From NCBI RefSeq assembly GCF_019925205.1, contig NC_083564.1, forward strand, positions 38,416,447-38,480,446: a stretch of DNA of 64,000 bases, given 5' to 3'. This document shows positions 11,823-24,400 of the stretch, piece after piece (within the stretch, counting starts at the first letter, position 1; each line of letters opens with the position of its first letter). Below the pieces are notes generated by a model. It saw nothing but the letters and a program-made list of their open reading frames with translations. It was not told the DNA's origin and did not search any database. Both the position numbers and the translations under genes were made by a program. The stretch is from Metopolophium dirhodum (Eukaryota > Arthropoda > Insecta > Hemiptera > Aphididae).

Positions 11823-12127
11823 GGGTATTTTACCAATATTTTAATCGTAAAATATTATAACGAGTATTCGTGAGTATAGTAACACATAGAGACATGAATG
11901 TATAAATAAGTTACGCTGACATTCTCCTTTGAAATAGCCAAAAAGGGTCGATGGTCACTGCGGCCGTCTAGCGGAGTTGTTTGATTTTATGTTTTTGTGT
12001 ATTGTATTTTGTTTTTAAAATTTTGTTCTTTCTCGTCACCACATAAGTGTATTTCGGCTGTCTACCAATTGAACAGGCTCGCCCGGTCTCTCGTGCCCAC
12101 GCGCACTTCGGGCGAGCGTGGCTCGTT

Positions 12128-12238
12128 TCACAAAACAGTGTCCAACGTGTCCAGCGACTGGAGTATTCCCTCGTCCCGGCTGCACCATTCGATCAACTCA
12201 TCTAAGGTCACGTTACCGTCATTGTTCTTGTCAATTAA
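12128..12238 (-). CDS. KChIP: KChIP terminal coding exon (EF-hand 4 and stop)
   Basis: The acceptor GTTTCAG precedes TTAATTGACAAG. The exon holds 36 codons and TGA: LIDKNNDGNVTLDELIEW.. to ..DTLDTVL. The EF4 loop D-K-N-N-D-G-N-V-T-L-D-E has all canonical calcium ligands. The exon joins the preceding one in phase 0 after RIFH, giving RIFH-LIDKNNDG, which aligns with the RFFQKMDKNKDG of vertebrate KChIPs. Confidence 0.93.
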   Translation of the reverse strand, partial: LIDKNNDGNVTLDELIEWCSRDEGILQSLDTLDTVL

Positions 12239-15200
12239 CTGAAACAAATAACACCGAATGACGATTATTATTATTATTATTCCAGCCGAATAACAAATCG
12301 GCGCCGCGTCCGCATATATTAATATTATGTATATAAATATTGCAAAGTGAATAATGATCGATTTATTGATTTAAACTCACAATATATTCATTTTATCAAT
12401 ATTTAAAAATGACCATATGAAAATTAAAAAAAAAAAATAGGTCCATCACATTCATTGTAAATTCCGCTCATATTATGCTCATTGTAAATAATATTACAGA
12501 TTGTATATCTTCTAATAAATGTTAAAAAAAAAAAAAGGTGTATCATAATTGTGTATAAAATTGTATATTATTTCCAATACGTTTATACATTTATTTACTT
12601 ATGATTATAATATGATAAAATCATTAATTATTGTTTTTATAGTAATTGTTTTTATACCTATTCTTTCAAAATTTTAAGTTGTTCTTAAAAATAATGATAT
12701 AATTTATTATAAGCCACTTACATGAAAAATTCGGTCAACATGGTCTTTTGCAGATTGATCATCTACTTGTGGGTCAGTATGTCTTCCTAGCATGCTATAA
12801 ATGGAATGTACTACGTCTTGCATTTCTTTTTTTGTTATAACTCCGTCTTTATTGAGATCATACAATCCAAATATCCAATGAAGTTTCTCTTGAACACTTC
12901 CTCGAGAAACTTTGGACAATATGGCCAAAAAATCCTATGAAAAAAAATATGCATTTTATTAATTATAATTACAATTCGCAATAATATGCGGAAGTTATGT
13001 AGTTACTATATAGATAAATATATGAAATCCGTCAGATTAATCTATATACAATCAGCCACAGGGTATCTCACGAGATTAGACCTCGTACATAATACATGTA
13101 CATACATAAAGGCATAAAGCTGCAATGCTGCATACCTTGTACTACTTTAAAACTTACTTCTATTTCTATTTTCTATATTATATTTCAAATAGGTAGGTAC
13201 TGTTAAAATATTTAATGTAATTTGTCACATTATTGTTATTTACATCAATTATAAGTACAGTAGGAATGGATGTAGAATGTGTCATAGTGAGCACATATTA
13301 CTTATTAGAATATGAAAAAATAATAATAAATATTTTATCTTATATAGTATGAAATATAATAAAATATATAAAACGATTTTCACATTTCCACTCTATTATT
13401 TTTTTTAAATTATTATTATTATTTTAACTATTGAATAATTTTTGCTGTAGGTACCTACATTTTTTTTAAAATCTTGTTAGCAAAGATTATAATTTAAAGT
13501 ATTGAATTAAGTTTGATGTAATATATTGCTGTAAGGAATACAGTCAAGCGGAAAACAAATATAATATAATATAATAAAATATATATGATTATTTTCCGGT
13601 TTAACGGACATGCTTTGTCACTGGAAGGCGTAGTACGATAACTCGTTATAGTGGTCTATAATATACTCTTTTGAAAATCAGTAACGAGTACACAATAAAA
13701 ATAACATTTTCAATACGCGGCAGTCACATTAAACATCGTTTTATACATGACTGACATTTAATAAAAGAATGTGAATTACCGACTATACCATTAAAAATGG
13801 GCACCTACATGTAGGAGATGAGTAATTTAAACTTAAATCGTACAATTAATGTAGACGCGTAAAACAATTATTATTATTATTTTGCACAGTATATATATCA
13901 AGCCAAGTTTAAACGAAATAATACCACAAAAATAGGGATTTTTCAACTAATTTCGATTTTGAAGTACCTATTATGTTATTTAACAAAATAATATTGTAGA
14001 GTAAATGTTTATCACCACAATATACACATCAGACAATATTACAACAAAATTCCTCATTGAGTACTTTAACTCAACACATTTCATTTTCAATTATTAATAC
14101 TACAATTATTATATTATGACTTGACCACCCATGTCAGTTTTTATTTTTTAGTCACATATTCCATTGATTAGAACAGTAAATAATTATTCCTAACCCGTTA
14201 CTTAATGGACAATGACTGAATTATCTATAAAGTACTATGCATGTTCATTGATAAAGAACCACTAGCGGTGTATTATTAATTATTATTAATGGCAAAACTG
14301 ATTTTGGATTGAAACTATGTACAATTTATTATATTGCATCACGATTGTCATTATTATTTCAAAGACGTGATTACATAGACCAGAGGTCTCCAACTTCTTT
14401 TCACGGCAGACCAAATAGGTACGTGATACGCTTTGGCATCAGGGACGAAAATGTTTTAGGTAAAGATGGAGAGGCAATGAAATCAAAGATTAATAAGAAT
14501 TATTATTAGCAATTAATATATTAAATATATTTTCAAAATGTAAATTAGCTTGACGGGCCGAAATCGACCCGAGGGCTATAGGTTGGAAACCCCAGACATA
14601 GACGATCCCTGTTAAACGCTTATATACCTAATGGCTAATATTGATCTATATATTTTATAAAATATAACAAATCAAATTAATTTGTGAAGGTAATGTAGTG
14701 AAAACATTGAAATCCATTGCACATTTAATGACTACGCTTAAATATTAATGGGTTCATTCAATATGGGTTCTTACTTATATTTATTGATTTTAGTTATTAT
14801 ATATTTATATACATTATTCAACTAAGCCGTGACAGGATATACAGTCTACAGAGACCGGCTATTGGCATTCGTCTCGCTTCGCTTAACCCGCCGTTGGACA
14901 GTGGTTATTATACATTTGAATTCAATGATAAATAACAACATTTTAAATTTGTGAGTATTATTATAAGTGTGTGGAATAGGATTATTATTATAATTTTGGG
15001 TAGGTATATATAACGTTTTTTTTTTAAATCTTAAGGTATAAGGTTCTCATTAGAAAAACGAATGTTCAAATATTTTATATACATTTGCTGAACGGGTATG
15101 AATGCATACTTTGTAATAATATGTTGAATATGAAAATATATTTCAATATATGTAAGAAAACCATAAAATTCATAAAGTTAAAAAATATCATAATCCAATT

Positions 15201-18200
15201 TTAATCTTCTTAATAAAAAAGTTACCTAATAGTAAATAGGTATAAGAGATTTTTCGATTCGTATTATGGTTATTAATCCATACACAATGTGTATTATGGT
15301 AAGTCAAACTTTAAAAACAACTGTGCATTGTATACACATGAAAAATCTTAACATATTATAAAACAAAGTCCTTTTTTCTGTCTACTATATGCTTAGATCT
15401 TTAAAACTACGCAACGGATTTTGATGCGATTTTTTTTTAATTGATAGAGTGATTCAAGAGGAAGGTTCATTGTATATAAGATGCATAATATAGAAGAGAA
15501 ACACTACCAGGAGGTGCTCAAACAGGAATCTTGAGATTTACGATAGAAATTTTTGTTTATAAATGGTTGATATTGGTTATAGGAGAAATAAAGGAAATTG
15601 AAAATTAGAGGGTGTATACAGCTTAATTTTTCAACTCATATATGCTGTAGATAGGTAAAGGGTAGCTCACACATGATTTTTTTTAGCATACGAAAAAAAA
15701 AAATTTTTTTGTCAATCTAAATGGTTGCAATTCGTTACATATTATATTAATATTATAATTAGAAGAAATATGGTATATACTTTATGAACAAATTAATATA
15801 TTTATTAAAAATACAAATCTTTGGCCTGGACAACGTCGGGCGGGACAGCTAGTAATATATTATATATGAAAACATGAAAAAAAATGTTCAAAATTGTATA
15901 TATTTATCTCAAAAACGAATGAAATTTGTTGACTATTTCACGTTAATGTAGTAAATCAATAAATGATTGGTGAAAGTATATTAATATTATTATTTCAGTT
16001 CTGTTAATGAGAAATATGCCGTTAATTGTAATAAATTATTTGTTTTTAATTTTTCATTACGCTAGAAAAACTAATAAGAACATTTTTTAAATTTTAAACA
16101 AAATAATAAAAAAAGGCTGGTAAAGATTTTAATGTTATTGTAATTTGTAAGTTAACAGTTGGTTGTAAGTTACCTTAATTAATGAAATTTCATGACCGAA
16201 AAATAGCTTTTAATGAAGTACAGTTGTTGTTTAAAATAAAAAAAAATTATTTATTCAAGCATATTATATTTCATTTTAATCATATAATGTTGCACTATGT
16301 TTGTTTAAATTAGTGAAGGCTTTATTTATATTAAAAAGAAAGAATTGCAATACATTTTATTTAATATTTACATTTTACAATAAGCCCATCATATAAGTAT
16401 TAAGTATACTATGTTATAATATTATATACCTACTTTATTATTAAAATAAAATATATATATTCTTCATACTGAAAACCTATATTATAATATTGTATCTATA
16501 GGTAGGTATTTTTTAATAAAACAATTTCTTTTAATAATTTGTGGTAACATTTTAATTAAAATTATTCTTTTTTATAAAGTAGAAAACCGATTTATGTTTT
16601 TCTTTTATCTTCTATTATTTAATTATCAAAATAAAAATAAAAACCATTATTTTATACCATTATTAATCATTCACATTTCAAATGTATGAGCTTTAAATAA
16701 TACAGAATTTTTAAACCTATAAAAATATCAACTAACAATCTTACCTATGTATAATATCACGAAGTAGTATTTTTATTTATTGACTGCAGTTGAGTAGTAT
16801 TAAAATGTTTATAGGTATACGACCTCAATGGAATTTCAAGTCTTCGATAGAGTATTAAAATCAAGACAATAGTTATTTATTGAAGAAATATCGTAAAAAT
16901 AAATTGAAATTCCTTTGGGTTATTATTGAGTACTTCGGTAGCACACATACAATTTATTATAAAATTTATTTTTATAACTGTGTGAGCGGACGATCGTATA
17001 CATCTGAGTAAAAAGTAATGAAGATTAAATAAAACACAATCGCACACCAATACTTATTACCATTAATTATTGTAATTGTAAATATATTATTTACAATGGT
17101 TAATATGACCCACGGCTTGCAAGTGTTATTATTTAAATTTATCTTATTTATTATTATTATTATTTTTTTTTTTTATTAGAAATCAAAATAAATGGTTACA
17201 AATTAACAAATTTAACAAATAGGTACAGTTTTGATTACCTACCTTCTGTAAGCTAAAAGCTTGTGATGGAGGTAGGGGAGTTATTATATTTACCGATAAA
17301 ATAATACAATTAGGTAATTTCTTATAATATTACGTGCCTACATTAATTTATGAATAAGATCACTTTAAAAAATATAATAATGGAAAAGAAAAGAAAAGTA
17401 AAAATGATGCAAATTTTTAATATAAATAAATTAATAATATATTAAGATGATACAACGTTTAAGTAATCAAAATACACTGTTATATATATATAAATAGCAG
17501 TTCAATAATTTATAATAAAGAAACAAAATTAAGACATATTATTGTTTAATTATAAAAATATATATTTATATAATAATCCTTTAGTATTATTTTTTTTGAC
17601 ATGAAATAATATTTCTTTTAAAATCCAGAGGCATATAATTATAAGAAGTCGGGCCTAGGTAATCTACAAATGTATGACCAAAAGATGTATTAGTATATCT
17701 AACTGGGAAATCATATTTTCTAATTTCTCTTTTATGACTATTATCATGATAATGATCATGTAACTGATCAATATCAAGTTGTTTAATAATGAACATAATC
17801 GCTATTTTTTTTATATAATTGTCTTACTAGCAATACCCCTAATTCCTTATAATTATCAATTTTTATCCTTATAGTGAAAGCTTATTTAGGAAAATTCTAA
17901 CAATGTTATTTTGATTACCTAATTGTTAGGTGATTTAATATACTGTCTCGAAGGCCACCCTATACTAATAAACCGTAAATCAGACCTGATTATTAAATCA
18001 GTTATATGTATAATCATAATGCATTAAACTACATTGTAAATAATTAAAATATAATTAAATTAATAATACGTCTATAAGTAGACTGTGGTTATTAAAGAAA
18101 AATTGGGGAAAAATATACAACGGTAGGTAGCAAAAATAATAACTATTACGTTTTAATTAATTTTATAATAACGGTGGAAGTATTAGAAAATTAAAATAAT

Positions 18201-21200
18201 AAAATTCCCAACAACAATGAAAATTATTGTTATTTTTACTACTAAAAATTGTATTTGCATTTGCCCAGATTTTTACAATTAGTATTTACTATTTACCCAA
18301 CTTCTTATTAGTTAAGTTATTTTTATTTTTATTAATATTGCCAAGGTATACATTGTATTAAATAACTCATTAATTTTTTTGATGCATTATACAAGACATA
18401 ATTATTGTCTTCTTAAAAAGATATTTTTAATTTTTCTTGAAACTATTTTATAACTTTTTCAAAGACATCAAGGGTCCACGTTAACACTATACAATTTGAA
18501 ATGAGTATAAAAAAGATTTTCTCATCATAATGGTTGAAAATGATTGATAAGAAACTTCAGGTATTTTTTGTTCGTTGTCCTTTATGAGATAAATTAAAAA
18601 AGTTTTTCTTTTGACCTTTTGATCGACAATATAAATTTAAAAAAAAACCGTTAAGAATAAAATTCGAGTAAATGATTTTACAAATATTTCAACTATACAA
18701 ACAATGCAAAAGTGCAATTCTGAGTGTATGTGAAGCTGTACTAAACATTTTTTTTTTTTTTAATACTCTGATTGATATAGTTTTTTTAGAAAAAAAAAAT
18801 GTTAACTAACAAATTTCCAGATTTTTAATTATTTGTATTATAATAATTAGATATAGCTATTTGATGAATTATTATACTAACAAACTATGTTATAATAATT
18901 AAGAAGATATCATAAAATGTTATACGTACAAAACTACGTACAATCATTCTATAAATAACTACCAAAAGCACGTAATAGTTACAAAACCTAAAGCAAAAGT
19001 AAAGAATTAATTTGATGTAGATGCAATATGTGCAACAAGTACAATAAGTATACACTTCATATTATTACTGTATCATAATAATATAATATAATTTTTTATT
19101 TGGCATAGTTTTTAATTGCATTCTCGTTTTGTAATTATTACTTTTAATGTTGTTGATTTATCAGTGCAAATAAGGGTTTTACGGAAATCTGGTATACCTA
19201 ATTAAATTTATTTTGCTCCGGAAATGTTTTAATTTATAGGTACCTCTACCTAACTTTATATGCATCTAACTCATAATTATTTATCAATATTCTGATTAAT
19301 GCTATTTATGATTTACTCATTCAATTTATATGGTAATCAGATTTAATATACTATAAATAAATTTTATTTTACAACTAAAACTTTATAAGCAAAATTTAAT
19401 TACCTCGAAGCTAATTTTTCCAGTTTGATTTCTCTTGATTGTATTGAACACATATTGGGCATATTGTGAGGCATCTAAAATAAATGTTGTACATAATTAA
19501 TCATCTCAACTTAATCAATTTGAAAAATAATTTATTATATAGGTAAGTGCATACATTATAGATGACAATTGATTCAAATAATAAATATAGGAACCAATTA
19601 ATAATAAAAAGTTATGAAATTGAAAATAAAAATCTCACATAATTGTAAAACTATCGGTCTACTCAGAATCTAAAAAATAGAGGAACGTACAATTTAAAGT
19701 TATGGTGTTGTAAAATCATTTATTTCGTAGGTGTCAAGTAACTATGCCATTGTATATTACTTATGAATATGTGATGTATGTATTAGTGATTTAAATCAGA
19801 TCGACGAGACGATAACACAATGGATTCCCGTCTCCCGATGGATTTGAATACTATTTAAGATACATTTATTTAAAGTTAATAATTTTTTTATCTAAATTAT
19901 AAATAAGGATGGCATAGAAATGAGAGTTTTTAGATACATCCCCAAGGAACCTACGTGGAAAAATGAGCTAAATTATACTAAAATAATATATTGTATCGAG
20001 TATTCGTACAATAAACATCATAATATATTATTTATAAATGTTCTATTTTCCTATTATAATTATTACCTGTTGCATTATACATGTATGCAAATACATTGTA
20101 TCGTAAAAATATTTAATAAGGCATATTTTTCTAAAATATACATTAATTTATTTACTAACCACCTTGGGGAAAAAACTGTGAGAATATGTGTTTGAATGAA
20201 TCTTCATCTACCATACCAGTAGGACACTCCTAAAACAAAACGTATATATTAGTTTTATATTTAATGAAATGTATTTACAAATAACTAAACAAAACTAATC
20301 ATAGTTCAGAGTTTCGGACTTTTCAGTGTTTCTTATTTGTACGACTCTAGTATTTGACAAATGAAAATACGTAAGTAGACACATGAATGTATTAATGTTA
20401 GGTGTATTGTTAAACATAAATATTTACAGAAATATCTGCCAATATTGTTCTAAAAATTAAAAAGTTCATGAAAACAGAATTTTTTCACAAGTAGCCTATT
20501 TAAACTTAGATAATCTTTGATAGACACCAATCATTCGGTACATCATCTTCTTAAATTCAAAGTTAAAGAATTAAAATATATTTTATAAGCTAAATAAGTA
20601 TTAATCAACGTTAAATCACGTTATTAGTTTTCAAATACTCTATTGTACTTGTGATTTTTTGTTCAGTTTATTTTAGAGGATACTAGTTTTGATAGTTAAA
20701 AAACTCATAAAGTTTCATGTAATCATGTGGGACCTTTTCAATTTAAAATTTAATATAATATGTAGTATAGAAAAGTCATTTTTTTCAAATTCCATTGTAG
20801 TTATCTAGAAATTCATAAAATAAAAAATAGGGGGTTATATTAGAAGTATAAAAGGAACTATATAAAATCACATATAAGTAAATAGTTTAGAAAAATGTAT
20901 TTATAACATGGATACCCGTATATAATAAATATTTTTTAACTAATATAAAAACAAATTTATACCGACATTTTTACCATTTTAAAATTAGTTATAAAATTTA
21001 ATCTAACAATCTTAATAGGATTGCACATTTTTGTACGCCTACAAAAAAACATTGTTTATAAGTAATCAAAAACACTCTTTATTATTATATAGATGAGTAA
21101 CTTAATTAACGCAATGGACTTTATGCTTTTATCTTAGAAACTACTCGGCATTACTCAGCTATTAATCATTATGTCTTAAGAAAACGCAATGGCGTAAGAA

Positions 21201-21451
21201 AAATGATTTCCTTTGTTAGTCATCTACTCCTAATAATTGTGATATTAAAATACATTTTTTGTAATGCGGCCTCAAAGTACCAAGAAAAAATTTCAAGCTG
21301 TCTTTATTGTTTTATTAGGAACATACCTGTTTAAAACCTCTATAAATTAGTTGAATTTCTTTTTTATTGAACTTGGTGATTTTTGTGAGCTTTGTCAACT
21401 CTTCTGGTCTGTACCTCGATACGTGTATATTGAATTCATCAATATCTTCTT
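12128..21451 (-). CDS. KChIP: Kv channel-interacting protein (KChIP), 5'-partial, five exons seen
   Basis: Five minus-strand exons join in phase: 21451-21327, 20229-20160, 19474-19404, 12934-12722 and 12238-12128. Together they encode about 195 residues plus a split first codon, the full conserved core of a KChIP. KChIPs are cytosolic EF-hand subunits that bind the N-terminus of Kv4 (Shal) channels and tune their trafficking and inactivation in neurons and muscle (family knowledge). Landmarks in order: EDIDEF; RYRPEEL; TKFNKKEIQLIYRGFK; the degenerate first EF-hand with ECPTG; FFPQGDASQYAQYVFN; EF2 ending GKISFEDF; EF3 loop DLNKDGVITKKE; GRHTDP; EF4 loop DKNNDGNVTLDE; C-terminus DTLDTVL. Every intron has GT..AG ends. 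The start codon is missing: exon 21451 begins with two bases finishing a split codon, and no Met lies upstream in it. The variable N-terminal exon(s) must be further right. Frequenin/NCS-1 and DREAM are related, but the IYRGFKQECPTG and FFPQGDA wording is KChIP. Confidence 0.93.
12722..12934 (-). CDS. KChIP: KChIP exon with EF-hand 3
   Basis: The acceptor is TTTCATAG before GATTTTTTGGCC; the donor is GTAAGT after CAT. The exon encodes 71 codons from DFLAILSKVSRGSVQEKLHW to KDHVDRIFH. The EF3 loop D-L-N-K-D-G-V-I-T-K-K-E is canonical. SIYSMLGRHTDP matches the KChIP helix and linker between EF3 and EF4. It is by far the longest coding exon of the gene and is separated from the next upstream exon by a 6.5-kb intron. 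Confidence 0.94.
14381..14595. mobile_element. hAT-type MITE with perfect 8-bp duplication
   Basis: The left end is CAGAGGTCTCCAACTT; the right end read inward is CTGGGGTTTCCAACCT. Both flanks are ACATAGAC (14373-14380 and 14596-14603), a perfect 8-bp target duplication. The 215-bp interior has no transposase. The subterminal GGGCCGAAATCGACCCGAGG resembles the subterminal wording of many animal hAT elements. It lies inside the 6.5-kb KChIP intron. Confidence 0.88.
15369..15852 (+). mobile_element. Non-autonomous Helitron-like element
   Basis: The right end reads GTCGGGCGGGACAGCTAG followed by T. This matches the CTAGT 3' end of insect Helitrons, preceded by a GC-rich stretch. The left part carries ACTACGCAACGGATTTTGATG, wording common near the 5' end of insect Helitrons, and GATAGAGTGATTCAAGAGG. 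The 5' boundary (TC at 15369) is a best guess. No Rep/helicase ORF is present. Helitrons leave no target duplication, so the call rests on the termini. Confidence 0.6.
19404..19474 (-). CDS. KChIP: KChIP exon with EF-hand 2
   Basis: The acceptor TTTTAG precedes ATGCCTCAC; the donor is GTAATT after GAG. The 71-nt exon starts with two bases that complete a GAT codon from the previous exon. It encodes (D)ASQYAQYVFNTIKRNQTGKI.. and ends SFE. The loop K-R-N-Q-T-G-K-I-S-F-E-D has Lys in place of the first calcium-ligand Asp, so EF2 probably does not bind calcium in the usual way. Confidence 0.92.
19475..20159 (-). other. KChIP intron between EF1 and EF2 exons
   Basis: 685-bp intron, AT-rich, with GT..AG ends. 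The 91-codon plus-strand ORF 19920-20195 overlaps the intron and the EF1 exon antisense and is not credible as a gene. Confidence 0.8.
20160..20229 (-). CDS. KChIP: KChIP exon with degenerate EF-hand 1
   Basis: The acceptor GTTTTAG precedes GAGTGTCCT; the donor is GTTAGT. The 70-nt exon encodes ECPTGMVDEDSFKHIFSQFF then PQG and the first base of an Asp codon. An alternative GT three bases earlier would drop the Gly. The GTTAGT donor restores FFPQGDA, the family consensus, so it is preferred. The Cys-Pro pair disables EF1 in all neuronal calcium sensors. Confidence 0.92.
20230..21326 (-). other. KChIP intron before EF1 exon
   Basis: 1.1-kb AT-rich intron with a GTATGT donor and a GTTTTAG acceptor. 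Nothing else is recognised. Confidence 0.8.
21327..21451 (-). CDS. KChIP: KChIP exon with the start of the conserved core
   Basis: The acceptor GTGTTACAG precedes AAGAAGATATTG; the donor is GTATGT after AAACAG. Two bases (AA) finish a split codon, then EDIDEFNIHVSRYRPEEL.., TKLTKITKFNKKEIQLIY and RGFKQ follow. This is where alternative N-terminal exons join in vertebrate KChIPs, so the missing upstream exon(s) must end with one base of a codon. Confidence 0.93.
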
Positions 21452-24400
21452 CTGTAACACATAAACAAAACAAATTTGTGAGAAATATTTCTTATTTATT
21501 CCCATTTGCTGCACAAAATACGATGACATTATCCATAATCAATATAACCAAACTGTTTGGAACAATTTAAAAAATACTAGAGAATTTATTTAATATTTAG
21601 TATTCATGCGGTAGTACTGATACCCACAGACCATCATGTCGTACAAATAGTCTATTAAAACTATATCGTATGCTATTACGATTTTATTTTTAAATAAATT
21701 TAAATATTTGTCATTAAGTTTCGGATATATTTTTTATACTTAATGTGCGTTGGCCTTAAAATTATCATTTACGACTGAAAAATTAAAGCATTTTTAGTTG
21801 CAAAATAATCCAATTTTTTACTGAAAAACGTTTTTGAATATAATTTAGCACATACATTTCATGTGATGATTTTCCTTGAAACATTTATACAATTTTTATA
21901 AATGATAAAATGGATAGAAGGGTAGTAATTTAATGTACATTTTACGGCTAACGAGAGTCGAGTAAAAATATTACAGTTTCAACATACTGCTTCTCTAGTA
22001 CTCCGCCATCAAATTAAATTATTCTAAATTAAAATCCCATCTTTGCCTAACATTCTGCGCTGGTGTGTCCTCCTCTCGACATATATAAAGTTGTGAGGAT
22101 TAAAGTCGTAAATAAAATAAATTGTATGTGTGTAACGTGTATAAAAATGGGAGGCTGTTTAAACCTTTTTCACTTTAATTTATTTTGATTCATTAGCATA
22201 ACACCATAGTGTAATATATATTATAAAAGTTACAGATTTTTGTACACAAAAATAATAATACAATTTTAAATTAATCGTAGTTGTGCTGTCTTACCACAAA
22301 TTAATTTAGCAAGTTTTTAAAGCTTATCAAATTTTCACACAGGTACGGCAATAAAATAAACATCGTGAATAATATTTTTTATAGGAGTTTATTGAACACT
22401 TAAAAAGTAAAACCGGTTAAAACTATTGAATCCACAAGTGTAAAGTATTTGGTTTGTTTGTTTTTACTTCAACGAGGCAATACTTGAGCCTATATTGAAT
22501 AAAAATTACAAATCATATCTATAGACTAAGAATTATTTTACCGTTTATCTGTAATTTTCTAATAGTTTTATTTAAGCTTATAACAATGTCCGTCAAAATA
22601 TTATGTTATATTCCCATCATAATGCCGTTATGATCATTCGTTATTTGAAGGTACAAATTTTGTGTTCCCCGCATAATATATATAATAATATGTTATTTGT
22701 ATAATGGGCCCGCACAGTGTAAAATACTTTAGTCCAGGATTGTTTTGAAATGGTGATAATTCGTTCCATTTTCAAATAACTTGATTGGTGATTAATAATT
22801 ACTCGAATAATATTACTATCAAAATAAATAGTTGGCTACATTTTGATGGGTATTTTCGACGTTTTAAATTTGAAATCCAGTGATGAATTAATATATTCAA
22901 AACCAAAAGAGATTACGAGTGGAGCTCGTTTATGTTTTTACATAAATAAATCATATTTTATATCAAACATTTTACAAGCTCACGCATAATAATATTGGCT
23001 TATGATTGTTAACATTTTTTAGTAGAGGTTATTAATAGGTTGTATTATTTCTAGATAAAATTTTATTCCTAACGCTATAAACCATCTATTTAGTAGGCTA
23101 AAATATATTTTATGTTGCAAAAATAAATCATATTTTTAGTTCGACTAAAAAGTCTATACGATCTTAATACACCCATAATGTATACACATATTTGTGAAAT
23201 TGATTAAATAATGAGTTTGAATGGAGAAACTATACATAACTAAATATTTGACGGTTTCTATAGTATTATTTTGAAATTCTACTTAAAAATATATCAAAAT
23301 ATTTTCACATCTTATAATCGTTAATATTATGGTGTTATATTTGGATGAATTATTGACTACCCATGTACCCTATATAGATATTTTTGAGAACAAATTTATT
23401 TAGAACAAATGTCAAATATGTAAAACTTATATAGTTTTAAAACGTTTCCTGACTTTTCTAATCATAAATAATTTTATTTACTAATTTTAGTTACAAGAAT
23501 AATAAGAAAATATTAAATGTGTCATAATATCTAAAAATTATTTATATGATCATTTAAAAATTAAAAGTGATGAATGAAAGAATTTCATAACGCTTATAAG
23601 TTATACCTAACACAAATATTTAATAAAAAATTACACATAAAACAATCGACAACGAATGTTAGTATTAAATTGTTTGTGTATAAAACATGAATAATGCTGG
23701 AAAAAAAAAATTAAAACATGTTGAAAATTCATATTTTATTAGGATAAAAATGTAAAATCCACAACATTTTTAATTTCAATTTTTTTCATCATAAGATACT
23801 TTTTAACGTGCTCTATGTCTCAAATTAATTATACCTTGAAAAAAATATTATAAGAATATTAATTAGAATATAATAATTCATTTATTTAGGATAATAACTC
23901 GGTACAGATATTATATGGTACGCATACATTTATAAAAGAGAACCTTCTATATTAAATAACAGTATTGGAATTATTTAAAATGTGTAAATTATAAAAACAT
24001 AATATACAATAAATATTCAACTAATTTGATGTTTATTGATGGTCAATTCTATGGTTATTACTATTCGATTCTCTTTTGAGATTTAATGTTAACATTAAAA
24101 ATGGCTTTAGCAAACCAAAGAGTTAACGGTGTTTCCTTTTGGGATATTTTACATTGTTTATGGGCCAAGAAGGGCAACGAGGGTGGTAAAACCTTTTTGA
24201 TTTTCATTTTGGACTTTTAATAATAAACTATTGCCCTAGTGGATTATATATATTTTCCGGTGCGAGACGACCCTTACCATAGATATGCAATAAAACTTGT
24301 CAATAAAATAAAATATGGTTTTGATTGTAATAAAATGCAGAGATGTACCTATATTGTATATGGTACAAACTTTTTTCTATCCGTTAAATACCTACTGACA

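Larger units (their letters stand above)
12935..19403 (-). other. Large KChIP intron (6.5 kb) with transposons
   Basis: This intron separates the EF2 and EF3 exons. It is AT-rich and contains the hAT MITE at 14381-14595 and the Helitron-like element at 15369-15852. The 69-codon minus-strand ORF at 17587-17796 (HDHYHDNSHKREIRKYDFP) lacks splice-compatible ends and family resemblance, so it is not called as an exon. Confidence 0.7.

Noticed and set aside
14309..14509. 66-codon plus-strand ORF
   Set aside because: It runs across the left boundary of the hAT MITE at 14381 and has no family resemblance.
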